From the NCBI RefSeq assembly GCF_900129075.1, contig NZ_FQVH01000002.1, positions 62,001 through 126,000 of the forward strand: a DNA stretch of 64,000 bases, written 5' to 3'. This stretch comes from Caldanaerobius fijiensis DSM 17918. Its GTDB lineage: Bacteria; Bacillota; Thermoanaerobacteria; Thermoanaerobacterales; Caldanaerobiaceae. Position 1 is the first letter of the stretch; the number at the start of each line of letters is the position of its first letter. The position numbers and the translations under genes were made by a program. Shown here piece by piece: positions 27,995 through 36,968 of this stretch. A model generated the notes under the pieces. The model saw only the letters and a program-made list of their open reading frames with translations, ran no database searches and was not told the DNA's origin.

Positions 27995-29591
27995 GAAGAG
28001 GATAAATAGTCTTTTATCGATGATACTTGCTTTGAGTTTTATTTTGATTGCGCGCTTTGCTTATATCCAGATTGTGAATGGCAGTATTTATTCGAGATCG
28101 GCTGTAGACCAGCGGGTAAGGAGGGTCTATTTATCTGATTATAGGGGAACTATATATGATCGAAATATGATACCTATCACAGAAAGAAAATCAACTCAAT
28201 ACGCTGTAGTGTTTCCAGACCTTATAAAAGATAAAAACAAAGCCATATCTTATCTGACGCGCATAACAGGTTGTGATGTCCTTACTTTAAAGAAACTGTT
28301 AAATGGTACAGCATTTACTCTTGCAATTGAAAATAGCAATATAAAAACACAACAAAATGGCATATACATAGCGACAGTATCCGAAAGATATTCTGATAAG
28401 GCGATAGCGTCTCATATAATAGGTTATTTAAATCTTTACTCACACAGCGGGGTATACGGCATTGAAAAAGCATATGATAATGTATTGAATTCAGGAGGAC
28501 AAATTCAATATACCATTTTTTTAGATGGGAACTTACAAGCAATAAAGGGTCTCGGCTCACAGTATACAATTACAGGAGTAAAGCGTAGATCTTATGGTAT
28601 AAAAACTACTATTGATTATCACATACAGAAAATTGCAGAAGATGTTATGGATGAACATCATATAAATGGAGCTGTGGTGATATTAGATGTCAAGACAGGC
28701 CAAATATTGGCTATGGCCAGCAGGCCTAATTTTGTCCCATCAAAAATATCAGAATACCTGAGTAACAGCGATGGGGCATTGGTAAATAAAGCCCTTACAG
28801 CATATCCGCTGGGGTCAGTCTTTAAAACCGTTGTGGCAGCGGCAGCTTTGGAAAATAATGTAATCACAGAAAAACAGACTTTCTATTGTACGGGCAATGT
28901 TAAAATTGATGGTATATCATACCCTTGTTATAAGAATAAAGCCCATGGGCCTGTGGATATGGATAAAGCCTTTGCTCTCTCATGCAATACCACGTTTATA
29001 AAAATAGGAGAAAGAGTGGGAAGCAGCAGAATTATTGATATGGCAGAAAAATTTGGCTTTGGAAATAAGGTGATTAATTTTTCAGAGGAAAACACTGGCC
29101 ACATACCCCAACCGAAAGAGGTAGCAGGGGCAGGTATTGGCAATTTGTCGATTGGCCAGGGGACGCTGACTGTAACGCCACTTCAAGTAGCTGATATGAT
29201 GGCAACTATAGCGAACAACGGCATCCGGCATATTCCTATTATTGTTCAGGGCATCGTAGACGACAACGGTAATTTGATTAGGAAAGAAAATGTTAATAGA
29301 TCCTATAGGGTTATATCTGCAAGCACAGCTAAGAAACTACAACAGATGTTAAGGGATGTGGTAACAGATGGTACTGGCATCAGAGCTGATATACGGGAGG
29401 GCAGCGCAGGTAAAACTGGAACGGCTGAAACGGGAAAAACCGGGATTTCTCACGGATGGTTTGCGGGTTACGCTCCTTACAGTGATCCCAGGTATGCTGT
29501 TGTAGTATTTGCAGAAAACGGAGGAGAAGGAGGAGTTAGAGCAGCGCCTGTATTTAAAGATATTGTTGAAAATATTTTAAAAATAAAATAA
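27993..29591 (+). CDS. Class B penicillin-binding protein (transpeptidase)
   Basis: Membrane-anchored cell-wall crosslinking enzyme of about 532 residues. One N-terminal membrane segment (LLSMILALSFILIARFAYI) precedes a PBP dimerisation domain. The transpeptidase domain has the three catalytic motifs: SVFK, SCN in ALSCNTTF, and KTG in AGKTGTAETGK. GTG at 27984 lies inside the terminator stem; TTG at 27993 is spaced properly from GGGTGAT and is preferred. Position just before sigK suggests, but does not prove, a sporulation-related role. Confidence 0.9.
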   Translation: MKRINSLLSMILALSFILIARFAYIQIVNGSIYSRSAVDQRVRRVYLSDYRGTIYDRNMIPITERKSTQYAVVFPDLIKDKNKAISYLTRITGCDVLTLKKLLNGTAFTLAIENSNIKTQQNGIYIATVSERYSDKAIASHIIGYLNLYSHSGVYGIEKAYDNVLNSGGQIQYTIFLDGNLQAIKGLGSQYTITGVKRRSYGIKTTIDYHIQKIAEDVMDEHHINGAVVILDVKTGQILAMASRPNFVPSKISEYLSNSDGALVNKALTAYPLGSVFKTVVAAAALENNVITEKQTFYCTGNVKIDGISYPCYKNKAHGPVDMDKAFALSCNTTFIKIGERVGSSRIIDMAEKFGFGNKVINFSEENTGHIPQPKEVAGAGIGNLSIGQGTLTVTPLQVADMMATIANNGIRHIPIIVQGIVDDNGNLIRKENVNRSYRVISASTAKKLQQMLRDVVTDGTGIRADIREGSAGKTGTAETGKTGISHGWFAGYAPYSDPRYAVVVFAENGGEGGVRAAPVFKDIVENILKIK

Positions 29592-29605
29592 AGTGGACTT
29601 GCACG

Positions 29606-29653
29606 CACCTCCACAGGATTTCATATGATGTATTGTAAGCTATTGTGGAGGTG
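29606..29653 (+). promoter_or_regulatory. Inverted repeat sequestering the sigK ribosome site
   Basis: CACCTCCACA (29606-29615) is the exact complement of TGTGGAGGTG (29644-29653), which contains the Shine-Dalgarno site of sigK. The RNA could fold to hide the ribosome site, with a 28-base loop. No T run follows, so this is not a plain terminator. Confidence 0.6.
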
Positions 29654-29658
29654 AAGCC

Positions 29659-30372
29659 ATGGTAGGCCTTATTACTTTTTTCTTGCCTCTTGTAAATAAT
29701 ATGTTTTTTTTATCTGGTTATGTCAGCAATGCCAATTCATTTCCACAGCCTTTAAGTGCTGAGGAAGAAGAAGAATATATAAAAAGGTATCTAAATGGCG
29801 ATGAAGAAGCTAAAAATATATTGGTTGAGAGGAATCTCAGGCTTGTTGCTCATATAGTAAAGAAGTATTCTAATGCGGGGATAGATAGTGACGATTTAAT
29901 ATCGATAGGAACAATAGGGCTTATAAAGGCTATAACGACCTTCAACAAAACCAAAGGCGTAAGGCTGGCTACTTACGCTTCACGCTGTATAGAAAACGAA
30001 CTCTTAATGTATCTCCGCTCAAATAAAAAGGAAAGAAATGAGGTATCGTTACAAGATCCTATAGGAATTGATAGGGAGGGGAATGAGATATCGCTTATGG
30101 ACATTATACCGGTCGCTGATCCTGATAGCGTATGTAACGAGGTTGAAACAAAACTTCAGATAAAAAGGTTAAAAGATAAAATTGATACTGTACTTAAAAA
30201 CAGGGAAAAGTTAGTAATAGAGCTTAGATACGGTTTAACCAATATGGGTGTAAAGACTCAGATGGAGATCGCGAATATTTTAGGTATATCAAGGTCTTAT
30301 GTATCCAGGATTGAGAAAAAAGCTTTAAAAAAGCTTCTAAAAGAATTATTAATACCGGGAAGCTGCCGTTGA
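29659..30372 (+). CDS. sigK: Sporulation sigma factor SigK
   Basis: Late mother-cell sigma factor, 237 residues, uninterrupted. The sequence SFPQPLSAEEEEEYIKRYL followed by NILVERNLRLVAHIVKKY is characteristic of SigK. Region 2 runs through GLIKAITTFNKTKGVRLATY, and the region 4 helix-turn-helix is near MEIANILGISRSYVSRIEKKAL. About 20 hydrophobic N-terminal residues (MVGLITFFLPLVNNMFFLS) look like a pro-sequence removed at the forespore membrane. No skin-type element splits the gene. An ATG follows GGAGGTGA. Confidence 0.95.
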   Translation: MVGLITFFLPLVNNMFFLSGYVSNANSFPQPLSAEEEEEYIKRYLNGDEEAKNILVERNLRLVAHIVKKYSNAGIDSDDLISIGTIGLIKAITTFNKTKGVRLATYASRCIENELLMYLRSNKKERNEVSLQDPIGIDREGNEISLMDIIPVADPDSVCNEVETKLQIKRLKDKIDTVLKNREKLVIELRYGLTNMGVKTQMEIANILGISRSYVSRIEKKALKKLLKELLIPGSCR

Positions 30373-30388
30373 ACAACGGCGCTTTTTT
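30360..30388 (+). terminator. Intrinsic terminator at the end of sigK
   Basis: GCCGTTG and CAACGGC pair around AA, extended by AAGC and GCTT, then a run of T. The stop codon of sigK lies within the hairpin. Confidence 0.85.
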
Positions 30389-30416
30389 GTATATAATGTA
30401 GCCATGGAGAGTGATT

Positions 30417-30902
30417 TTGTTGTTTTATCCAAATGAATATTATAAGACCTTCAGCGACATAGACATAGATCATCTAAAAAGAATAGGAATAAAGGGTATA
30501 ATAGTTGATATAGATAACACTTTGATACCCTGGTCGAATAAGGTTCCGGATGAAAATACCTATCTCTGGATAAATAAGTTAAGAAACGAAGGATTTAAAG
30601 TCTGCCTTATATCCAACAATACCAAAAGTAGGGTTCAAGAATTTAATAAAGATTTGAATTGTCCTGTAGTATGGAATGCTAAAAAGCCTTTGAAGGCAGC
30701 ATATATAAAGGCGTCTAAGTATTTGGATTGTCCGGTGAAAAATATAGCTGTTGTAGGTGATCAGATTTTTACAGATGTATTTGGAGGAAACAGAATGGGT
30801 ATGTATACGATTCTCGTAGACCCATTATCAGAAAAAGAGTTTTTCTGGACCAAACTTATCAGGAAAATTGAAAAAAAATTAAGGGATAAATTGAGGGGAT
30901 AG
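30417..30902 (+). CDS. YqeG-family HAD phosphatase (HAD IIIA)
   Basis: A 161-residue HAD-superfamily phosphatase of the YqeG type. The catalytic DIDNTLIPW motif lies near residue 35, with the later motifs LISNN and VGDQIFTDVFGGNR. Substrate is unknown; relatives in other bacteria dephosphorylate phosphatidylglycerophosphate. GTG at 30411 is too close to GGAG, so TTG at 30417 (or 30420) is chosen. It lies directly upstream of aroE, as in many clostridia. Confidence 0.88.
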   Translation: MLFYPNEYYKTFSDIDIDHLKRIGIKGIIVDIDNTLIPWSNKVPDENTYLWINKLRNEGFKVCLISNNTKSRVQEFNKDLNCPVVWNAKKPLKAAYIKASKYLDCPVKNIAVVGDQIFTDVFGGNRMGMYTILVDPLSEKEFFWTKLIRKIEKKLRDKLRG

Positions 30903-30905
30903 ATT

Positions 30906-31781
30906 ATGAATGTGATAAATAGCAGTACAAAGCTTTATGCCGTTATAGGACATCCCATAAAGCATAGCTTATCACCCCATATACATAATTTTTCTTTTAA
31001 ATATGCAGGTGTAAATGCTGTTTATTTGTGCTTTGATATCAATCCTGATCGACTAGGCGATGCTATAAATGGCTTTAAGGCCATAGGTTTAAGTGGCTTT
31101 AATGTAACAATACCCTATAAGGAAAGTATAATTAAATATCTAGATGAAGTTGATGTAAATGCCGGATTGATTGGAGCTGTAAACACTGTAATTAATAAAG
31201 ATGGGCATTTTAAGGGATATAATACCGACGGCATAGGCTTTATAAATACGTTGAAAAATCATCATATAGAAATAAATGAGGTCATTGTTTTAGGAGCTGG
31301 TGGAGCTTCCAGGGCTATATGTACAGCTCTTATACTCAATGGTGCAAAAAGGATTAACATTATAAACAGGACTTATGAGAACGCTGTAAAGCTCGCAAGC
31401 CATATACAATCAATAGATTCTAAATGCAAGGTAAACGCGGATACGTTAGAAAATATTTCAAAGTATGAGGCGGAGCTGCTGGTCAATACCACATCTGTAG
31501 GGATGTGGCCCCATGTGGATAATTCGCCAGTTGATGACATTCCAAAAGGAGTCAAAGTGGTATATGATATAGTATATAATCCTTATGAAACCAAACTTAT
31601 AAAGATGGCCAAAGAGAAAGGATGTCAAATCGTATACGGTATAGAGATGCTCATAGGGCAAGCAGTAGAATCATTTAAGATATGGACGGGTGTAGATATA
31701 CCAGAAGACGTTATAATTACATATCTTAAAAAAGAAGGAATTTTGTTTAATATGTCGAATAATATACACAATGTAACATAA
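30906..31781 (+). CDS. aroE: Shikimate dehydrogenase
   Basis: NADPH-dependent reduction of 3-dehydroshikimate in the aromatic pathway. The 291-residue protein starts with YAVIGHPIKHSLSPHIHNF, which binds substrate, and contains GFNVTIPYKE with the catalytic Lys. The nucleotide-binding loop is VLGAGGASRAI, and GIEMLIGQA is at the C terminus. aroK and aroQ are further downstream, beyond the pilus genes. Confidence 0.96.
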   Translation: MNVINSSTKLYAVIGHPIKHSLSPHIHNFSFKYAGVNAVYLCFDINPDRLGDAINGFKAIGLSGFNVTIPYKESIIKYLDEVDVNAGLIGAVNTVINKDGHFKGYNTDGIGFINTLKNHHIEINEVIVLGAGGASRAICTALILNGAKRINIINRTYENAVKLASHIQSIDSKCKVNADTLENISKYEAELLVNTTSVGMWPHVDNSPVDDIPKGVKVVYDIVYNPYETKLIKMAKEKGCQIVYGIEMLIGQAVESFKIWTGVDIPEDVIITYLKKEGILFNMSNNIHNVT

Positions 31782-31792
31782 GAGGTGAGTTA

Positions 31793-33457
31793 ATGGCAAG
31801 AAAAAGGTTAGGAGATATCCTCATTGAAAACGAATTAATCACTAAAGAGCAGCTGGATCAGGCCATAAAGATTCAAAATCAAACAGGTAAGCGGCTGGGG
31901 AAGGTTCTTTCTGAAATGGGGCTTATCACAGAAAACAGGTTGATAGAGATATTAGAATTTCAGTTGGGTATACCTCATGTAGATTTAAAGCGCTACTACA
32001 TCGATAAGAATGCAGTTTTCATGGTACCAGAAGAAGTGGCAAGGCGTAATATGCTCATCCCCGTAAAAAGAGATGAAAACAATATTTATGTCGCAATGAG
32101 CGATCCTATGGATATATTGGCGATCGATGATGTAAAACTCATAACCAAATTGAATGTTATCCCTCTGATAGCTACAGAAGAGGATATAAAAGATGCCATA
32201 AAAAAGTACTACGAACCCGAGGAAGTAGAACGAGCTGTAAATGATTTCGATAGTGAATATGAGGTAAATGCCCAGGTACAAAGTGATGAGATAAATAACG
32301 CCCCTGCTGTTCGATTGGTCAATTCTATAATAGAACAGGCCGTTAGAAGCAGGGCATCTGATATACATATAGAGCCATCTGCCACCGATGTAAGGGTGAG
32401 GTTCAGGATAGACGGCCAGCTTATAGAAAATATGAGCGCCCAAAAGAGCGTTCACGGTCCCCTTATAACTCGTATAAAGATAATGAGCAATTTAAACATT
32501 GCAGAGAGAAGGTTGCCCCAGGACGGGAGAATTGAGCTAAACGTGGAAGGGAAGGACATGGATATACGCGTATCTGTGCTTCCAACAATACATGGAGAAA
32601 AGGCTGTTTTGAGGCTGTTAGACCGGAGTAGCTTTTTGGTATCTAAGCATGAACTGGGCTTAAATCCTTATGAATTAAAACTTTTTGATCTTTTTATCAG
32701 AAATTCCCATGGCATAATACTGGTGACAGGTCCTACAGGTAGCGGTAAGACCACGACCCTTTATACCATGTTGCGAGAGGTCAATACTCCCGACAAGAAC
32801 ATCGTCACCGTTGAAGATCCTGTTGAATACATGCTTCCGGGAGTAAACCAGGTGCAGGTCAATGAGAAAGCGGGGCTTACCTTTGCAACGACATTGAGAT
32901 CGATTTTGCGACAGGATCCTAATATAATAATGATAGGAGAGATAAGGGATACAGAGACGGCTCAGATTGCTGTCAGGTCTGCCATCACAGGTCACCTTGT
33001 ATTATCTACACTACATACCAATGATGCGCCAAGTACGGTAGCCAGGCTAGTAGATATGGGGATTGAGCCGTATCTGGTGTCGGCATCGCTTATAGGTGTC
33101 ATAGCGCAGCGCCTGGTAAGAAGGGTGTGCGATAATTGCAAATACGCTTATCAGGCTAGTGAAAGCGAGAAGCGCCTTCTGGGTTATGAGGTGAGTGAGG
33201 ATCTTACGCTATATCGAGGGAGGGGCTGCGCTTTATGTAACAAAACAGGCTATAGAGGAAGGCTGGCGGTATTTGAAATCATGTCCGTGTCAAAGGATAT
33301 AAGGGAAATGATCAATGAAAAGGCCTCTATAGATGTATTAAGAGATCTAGCTATAAAGCAGGGAATGATCACACTTAAAGAAAGCGCAAGGCGAAAAGTC
33401 CTGGATGGTTTGACGACTATTGATGAGATGCTTAGAATTGCTTATATGGAGGAGTAA
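31793..33457 (+). CDS. pilB: Type IV pilus extension ATPase PilB (GspE family)
   Basis: Hexameric ATPase that drives pilus assembly at the cytoplasmic face. The 554 residues show an N-terminal MshEN-like domain (LGDILIENELITKEQLDQAI), Walker A GPTGSGKTTT, an Asp box, Walker B GEIRDTETAQIA and the His box HTNDAPSTVARL. A zinc site is formed by CDNC and CALCNKTG. It starts the pilus operon 11 bases after aroE and is followed directly by pilT. Confidence 0.96.
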   Translation: MARKRLGDILIENELITKEQLDQAIKIQNQTGKRLGKVLSEMGLITENRLIEILEFQLGIPHVDLKRYYIDKNAVFMVPEEVARRNMLIPVKRDENNIYVAMSDPMDILAIDDVKLITKLNVIPLIATEEDIKDAIKKYYEPEEVERAVNDFDSEYEVNAQVQSDEINNAPAVRLVNSIIEQAVRSRASDIHIEPSATDVRVRFRIDGQLIENMSAQKSVHGPLITRIKIMSNLNIAERRLPQDGRIELNVEGKDMDIRVSVLPTIHGEKAVLRLLDRSSFLVSKHELGLNPYELKLFDLFIRNSHGIILVTGPTGSGKTTTLYTMLREVNTPDKNIVTVEDPVEYMLPGVNQVQVNEKAGLTFATTLRSILRQDPNIIMIGEIRDTETAQIAVRSAITGHLVLSTLHTNDAPSTVARLVDMGIEPYLVSASLIGVIAQRLVRRVCDNCKYAYQASESEKRLLGYEVSEDLTLYRGRGCALCNKTGYRGRLAVFEIMSVSKDIREMINEKASIDVLRDLAIKQGMITLKESARRKVLDGLTTIDEMLRIAYMEE

Positions 33458-33464
33458 ATCCTGT

Positions 33465-34526
33465 ATGGTTGATATAATAGAGCTTTTGACAGAGGCTGTA
33501 AGCAGGAAGGCATCTGATCTCCACATAACCATAGGAATTCCACCTGTTTTAAGAATAAATGGACATTTGGTAAGAACTGATTATCAGCCTTTAAGGGCCG
33601 AAGATACAGAAGCCTTTGTACAGCAGCTTATGTCTCGGGAGCAATATGAGATTCTAAAGCAGAAGGGCGAGATTGACTTTTCTTACTCCTTACACGGCGT
33701 AGGTCGCTTCAGGATAAATGCTTATAAGCAGAGGGGTACATTTAGCCTTGCTATAAGGATGGTGGCGTTAAATGTACCATCTATTGAGGAATTGGGTCTT
33801 CCTTTAATCGTAAAAGACCTGGCTATGAAAACCAGAGGTCTTGTGCTTGTTACTGGTCCAACAGGCAGTGGTAAATCCACGACATTGGCTGCTATGATCG
33901 ATTTGATAAATAGCAATAGAGAATGCCATATACTTACGTTGGAAGATCCTATAGAATACCTTCATAAGCATAAAAAGAGCATTGTAAATCAAAGGGAAAT
34001 AGGTTATGACAGTATGTCCTTTGCCAGTGCGTTGAGGTCCGCTTTGAGAGAAGATCCTGATGTAATATTGGTAGGAGAGATGCGAGACCTGGAGACTATG
34101 CAGATAGCCTTGACGGCTGCTGAGACTGGCCATCTGGTTTTGTCTACGTTGCATACCATTGGAGCTGCCAAAACTATTGATAGGATTGTGGATGTGTTTC
34201 CACCCTATCAGCAACAACAGATTAAGGTACAGTTATCTATGGTGTTAGAAGGAGTTATATCACAGCAATTGTTGAGAAGTGCTGACGGAAATAAGCGGGT
34301 TTTGGCTACAGAAGTAATGGTGGCCACACCGGCTATAAGAAACCTCATAAGGGAAGGAAAAACATTTCAAATACAGTCTTCAGTGCAGACAGGGGCTAAA
34401 TATGGAATGCATACAATGGATTCAAGCATTGCAAACTTGTATAAGAATGGTATAATAACATTAGAAGAAGCCCAGATGTATGCTATGGAACCAGAAAATA
34501 TGCTTATGCTTTTAGGCAGAAGGTGA
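33465..34526 (+). CDS. pilT: Type IV pilus retraction ATPase PilT
   Basis: Motor that depolymerises pili and powers twitching. The 353-residue protein has Walker A GPTGSGKSTT, LEDPIEYLH, Walker B GEMRDLETMQIALTAAETGH, and the PilT-specific AIRNLIREGK segment near the C terminus. The open frame extends back into pilB, but GGAGGA and the N-terminal MVDIIELLTEAVSRKASDLH indicate a start at 33465. Its presence argues for retractable pili rather than only a secretion system. Confidence 0.96.
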   Translation: MVDIIELLTEAVSRKASDLHITIGIPPVLRINGHLVRTDYQPLRAEDTEAFVQQLMSREQYEILKQKGEIDFSYSLHGVGRFRINAYKQRGTFSLAIRMVALNVPSIEELGLPLIVKDLAMKTRGLVLVTGPTGSGKSTTLAAMIDLINSNRECHILTLEDPIEYLHKHKKSIVNQREIGYDSMSFASALRSALREDPDVILVGEMRDLETMQIALTAAETGHLVLSTLHTIGAAKTIDRIVDVFPPYQQQQIKVQLSMVLEGVISQQLLRSADGNKRVLATEVMVATPAIRNLIREGKTFQIQSSVQTGAKYGMHTMDSSIANLYKNGIITLEEAQMYAMEPENMLMLLGRR

Positions 34527-34531
34527 AGATT

Positions 34532-35734
34532 ATGCCCCAGTATTTTTTTAGAGCAAGAGATGCACAAGGATTGCTTGTCTCAGGTACTATCGATGCAGAC
34601 AATTATAGTGAAGCAGTAAAAGCTGTTCAAGATAAGAAAGTATACCCCGTGGAGATAAAAGAGATAATACAAGGAAGAAACATAAGTATTGAGTTTTCAA
34701 AAGTAAAGGTATCGGATCTAGCTATATTCTGCAGGCAGTTTGCTACACTTCTAAATGCGGGCATATCCATTGCCAACTGCTTTGACATCTTGCGCCAACA
34801 GACGTCTAACAAGAAATTGAGAGATGTATTGGGCCAGATTTACGAAGATGTTCAAAAAGGCAAGAGCTTGTCGGAATCTATGAGGTCATATTCGGTATTT
34901 CCTGAGATATTGATAAACATGATAGAAGCAGGTGAAGTCAGCGGCCGGTTAGATATGGTACTGGACCGCATGGCTGTGTACTTTGAGAAGGAAAATGCTA
35001 CAAACCAGAAGATAAAGGCAGCGCTTACATATCCGGCTATAGTTTCGGTAGTTGCCGTCTTAGTTGTTATATTTTTGGTCTCTTATGTTCTCCCTACATT
35101 TATAAATATGTTGACCAGTGCTGGTGCACAATTGCCGCTACCTACAAAGATATTGCTCACTGTTAGTTTTATTTTAGGTCACTTTTGGTATTACATCTTT
35201 GCCATACTTTTTCTCACTGCATTGTCTTTGTACAGGTATATAAAGACACCTGAAGGAAGGCGCATGTATGATTGGATTAAGCTTAAGGCACCCATATTTG
35301 GCAATTTAAATCGCCGTGTAATAACTTCGCGGTTCACCCGGACACTGGGTGTGCTCTTAGCCAGTGGTATACCCGTGATGCAGGCCATGCAAGTGGTGGA
35401 AAAAGTAGTGGGAAATGTCATTGTGGCAGAGGGGCTCAAAAGAGCTGAAGAGGGTATAAGACAGGGCAAAGGTCTCTCAAAGCCGCTGAGCTCCATAGGT
35501 GTATTTCAGCCTATGGTTATACAGATGATATCCGTCGGTGAAGAATCGGGTATGCTTGACAGCCTTCTTGATAAGACGGCGGATTTCTTTGACGGCGAAG
35601 TGGACAGGGCTGTCTCTCAGATGACCACAATGCTGGAGCCTGTTATCATTCTGGTCCTTGCAGTAGTTGTGGGATTTATAGTCATTTCAATTGTCATGCC
35701 CATGTTTCAGATGTATAATACCATCAAATACTGA
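34532..35734 (+). CDS. pilC: Type IV pilus inner-membrane platform protein PilC (GspF family)
   Basis: Polytopic membrane platform that links the ATPases to pilin insertion. The 400 residues begin PQYFFRARDAQGLLVSG, have two GspF repeats (FCRQFATLLNAGISI and FTRTLGVLLASGIPV) and three membrane segments. A final PMFQMYN end is typical. ATG at 34532 is favoured over GTG at 34523 because AAGGTG lies just upstream. It is coupled to pilT. Confidence 0.95.
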   Translation: MPQYFFRARDAQGLLVSGTIDADNYSEAVKAVQDKKVYPVEIKEIIQGRNISIEFSKVKVSDLAIFCRQFATLLNAGISIANCFDILRQQTSNKKLRDVLGQIYEDVQKGKSLSESMRSYSVFPEILINMIEAGEVSGRLDMVLDRMAVYFEKENATNQKIKAALTYPAIVSVVAVLVVIFLVSYVLPTFINMLTSAGAQLPLPTKILLTVSFILGHFWYYIFAILFLTALSLYRYIKTPEGRRMYDWIKLKAPIFGNLNRRVITSRFTRTLGVLLASGIPVMQAMQVVEKVVGNVIVAEGLKRAEEGIRQGKGLSKPLSSIGVFQPMVIQMISVGEESGMLDSLLDKTADFFDGEVDRAVSQMTTMLEPVIILVLAVVVGFIVISIVMPMFQMYNTIKY

Positions 35735-35759
35735 AATGGAGGGGAAGGAGGTGAGAAGG

Positions 35760-36197
35760 ATGAAGAGGATATGGGAAGCATTATCGAGAAAAACCCGCGA
35801 CGAGAGGGGCTTTACGCTGGTAGAGCTTATTGTAGTGCTCGCTATATTAAGCATACTGGCTCTAATTGCTGTACCTCGTTTTACAGGAACACTAAACAAT
35901 GCAAAGACCAAGGCAGATGAAACCACAGCTCAAATTATAGCTGATGCAGCTGCAAGGTATGTACTGGATAACAGTATTGATAGTGGTACTACTAGTATAG
36001 ATTTACAAACGTTAAAAGATAATGGTTATTTAGAGGATATACCAAAACCTCAATCGGGGGAAGGAGATTTTACAGTTAAAGTAACTTCTGGTACTAATAA
36101 TACAGCTACTATAGAAGTTTCATGGCCAAAAGCAACTAATCCTGTTAAAAGAACTGTGGATATAATAACGTCAAATAAGAATACTTCATCTCAATAA
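35760..36197 (+). CDS. pilA: Major-pilin-like prepilin (PilA/GspG-like)
   Basis: A 145-residue prepilin with a leader ending RDERG, cleavage before FTLVELIVVLAILSILALIAVP, and the conserved Glu at position +5. The C-terminal head is short and rich in Thr, Asn and Asp. It lies between pilC and the prepilin peptidase, and its AAGGAGG site is the strongest in the locus, consistent with the main structural subunit. The start at ATG 35760 is set by that site. Confidence 0.9.
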   Translation: MKRIWEALSRKTRDERGFTLVELIVVLAILSILALIAVPRFTGTLNNAKTKADETTAQIIADAAARYVLDNSIDSGTTSIDLQTLKDNGYLEDIPKPQSGEGDFTVKVTSGTNNTATIEVSWPKATNPVKRTVDIITSNKNTSSQ

Positions 36198-36213
36198 CCT
36201 CAAGGAGGTAATC

Positions 36214-36963
36214 ATGTTTATATTGTATATCTTTGTATTTATAATTGGCGCTATTATAGGCAGCTTTCTCAATGTAGTCATATACAGAGTGCCGAGGGAA
36301 GAGTCTATTACGTATCCACCTTCTCACTGCACTCGCTGCGGTGAAAGACTTAAAGCCCATGAACTCATACCTATCATAAGTTATATATTGCTGAAAGGTA
36401 GATGTTCGCACTGCGGCGAGAGGATATCGCCGAGGTACATTGCCGTTGAGGCTATAACTGGATTATCCTTTGTGCTTCTGTTTTGGAAGTTTGGAGTATC
36501 TGCTGATGCGTTCTTTTATGCACTGCTTGTTTCGATGTTGATCTCATTATCGTTTATAGATTTAGAGCATATGATAATACCAGACAAAATCCTGGCAGTG
36601 GGGTTTATAGGTGGTATTGTCTGTAGATTAATAGATCTAACGGGCTTGCATGATTACCTCATAGGTGTTTTGTTGGGGTTTGGATTGCTTTTTTTAATAG
36701 CGTTGATTTCAGGAGGCATGGGGATGGGCGATGCTAAACTCATGGGAGTAATAGCGTTATACGTGGATTGGAAGTTAGTTCTCTCTACCTTGTTTTTGTC
36801 CTTTGTTATAGGTGCAGTGATAAGCCTCATCCTCATAGCTTCCAAGGTGAAAGGACGTAAAGATTATATTCCCTTTGGACCGTTTATATCAGTGGGTGCT
36901 TTCATATCGATTTTGTTTGGGTATCAGCTTTTAAACTGGTACATGACCCTTATAAGAGGGTGA
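36214..36963 (+). CDS. pilD: Prepilin peptidase / N-methyltransferase PilD
   Basis: Membrane aspartic protease that cleaves and methylates prepilins. The 249 residues contain the N-terminal GSFLNVVIYRVPREES, two zinc-binding CxxC pairs (SHCTRCGE, SHCGE), and the two catalytic Asp regions FIDLEHMIIPDKI and GGMGMGDAKLMG. Several membrane segments follow. It overlaps the frame of the next prepilin by a few bases. Confidence 0.96.
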   Translation: MFILYIFVFIIGAIIGSFLNVVIYRVPREESITYPPSHCTRCGERLKAHELIPIISYILLKGRCSHCGERISPRYIAVEAITGLSFVLLFWKFGVSADAFFYALLVSMLISLSFIDLEHMIIPDKILAVGFIGGIVCRLIDLTGLHDYLIGVLLGFGLLFLIALISGGMGMGDAKLMGVIALYVDWKLVLSTLFLSFVIGAVISLILIASKVKGRKDYIPFGPFISVGAFISILFGYQLLNWYMTLIRG

Positions 36964-36968
36964 TATAC

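Noticed and set aside
33420-33464. Upstream start of pilT inside pilB
   Set aside because: No ribosome site, and PilT proteins begin with the DIIELLTEAVSRKASDLH region near 33465.
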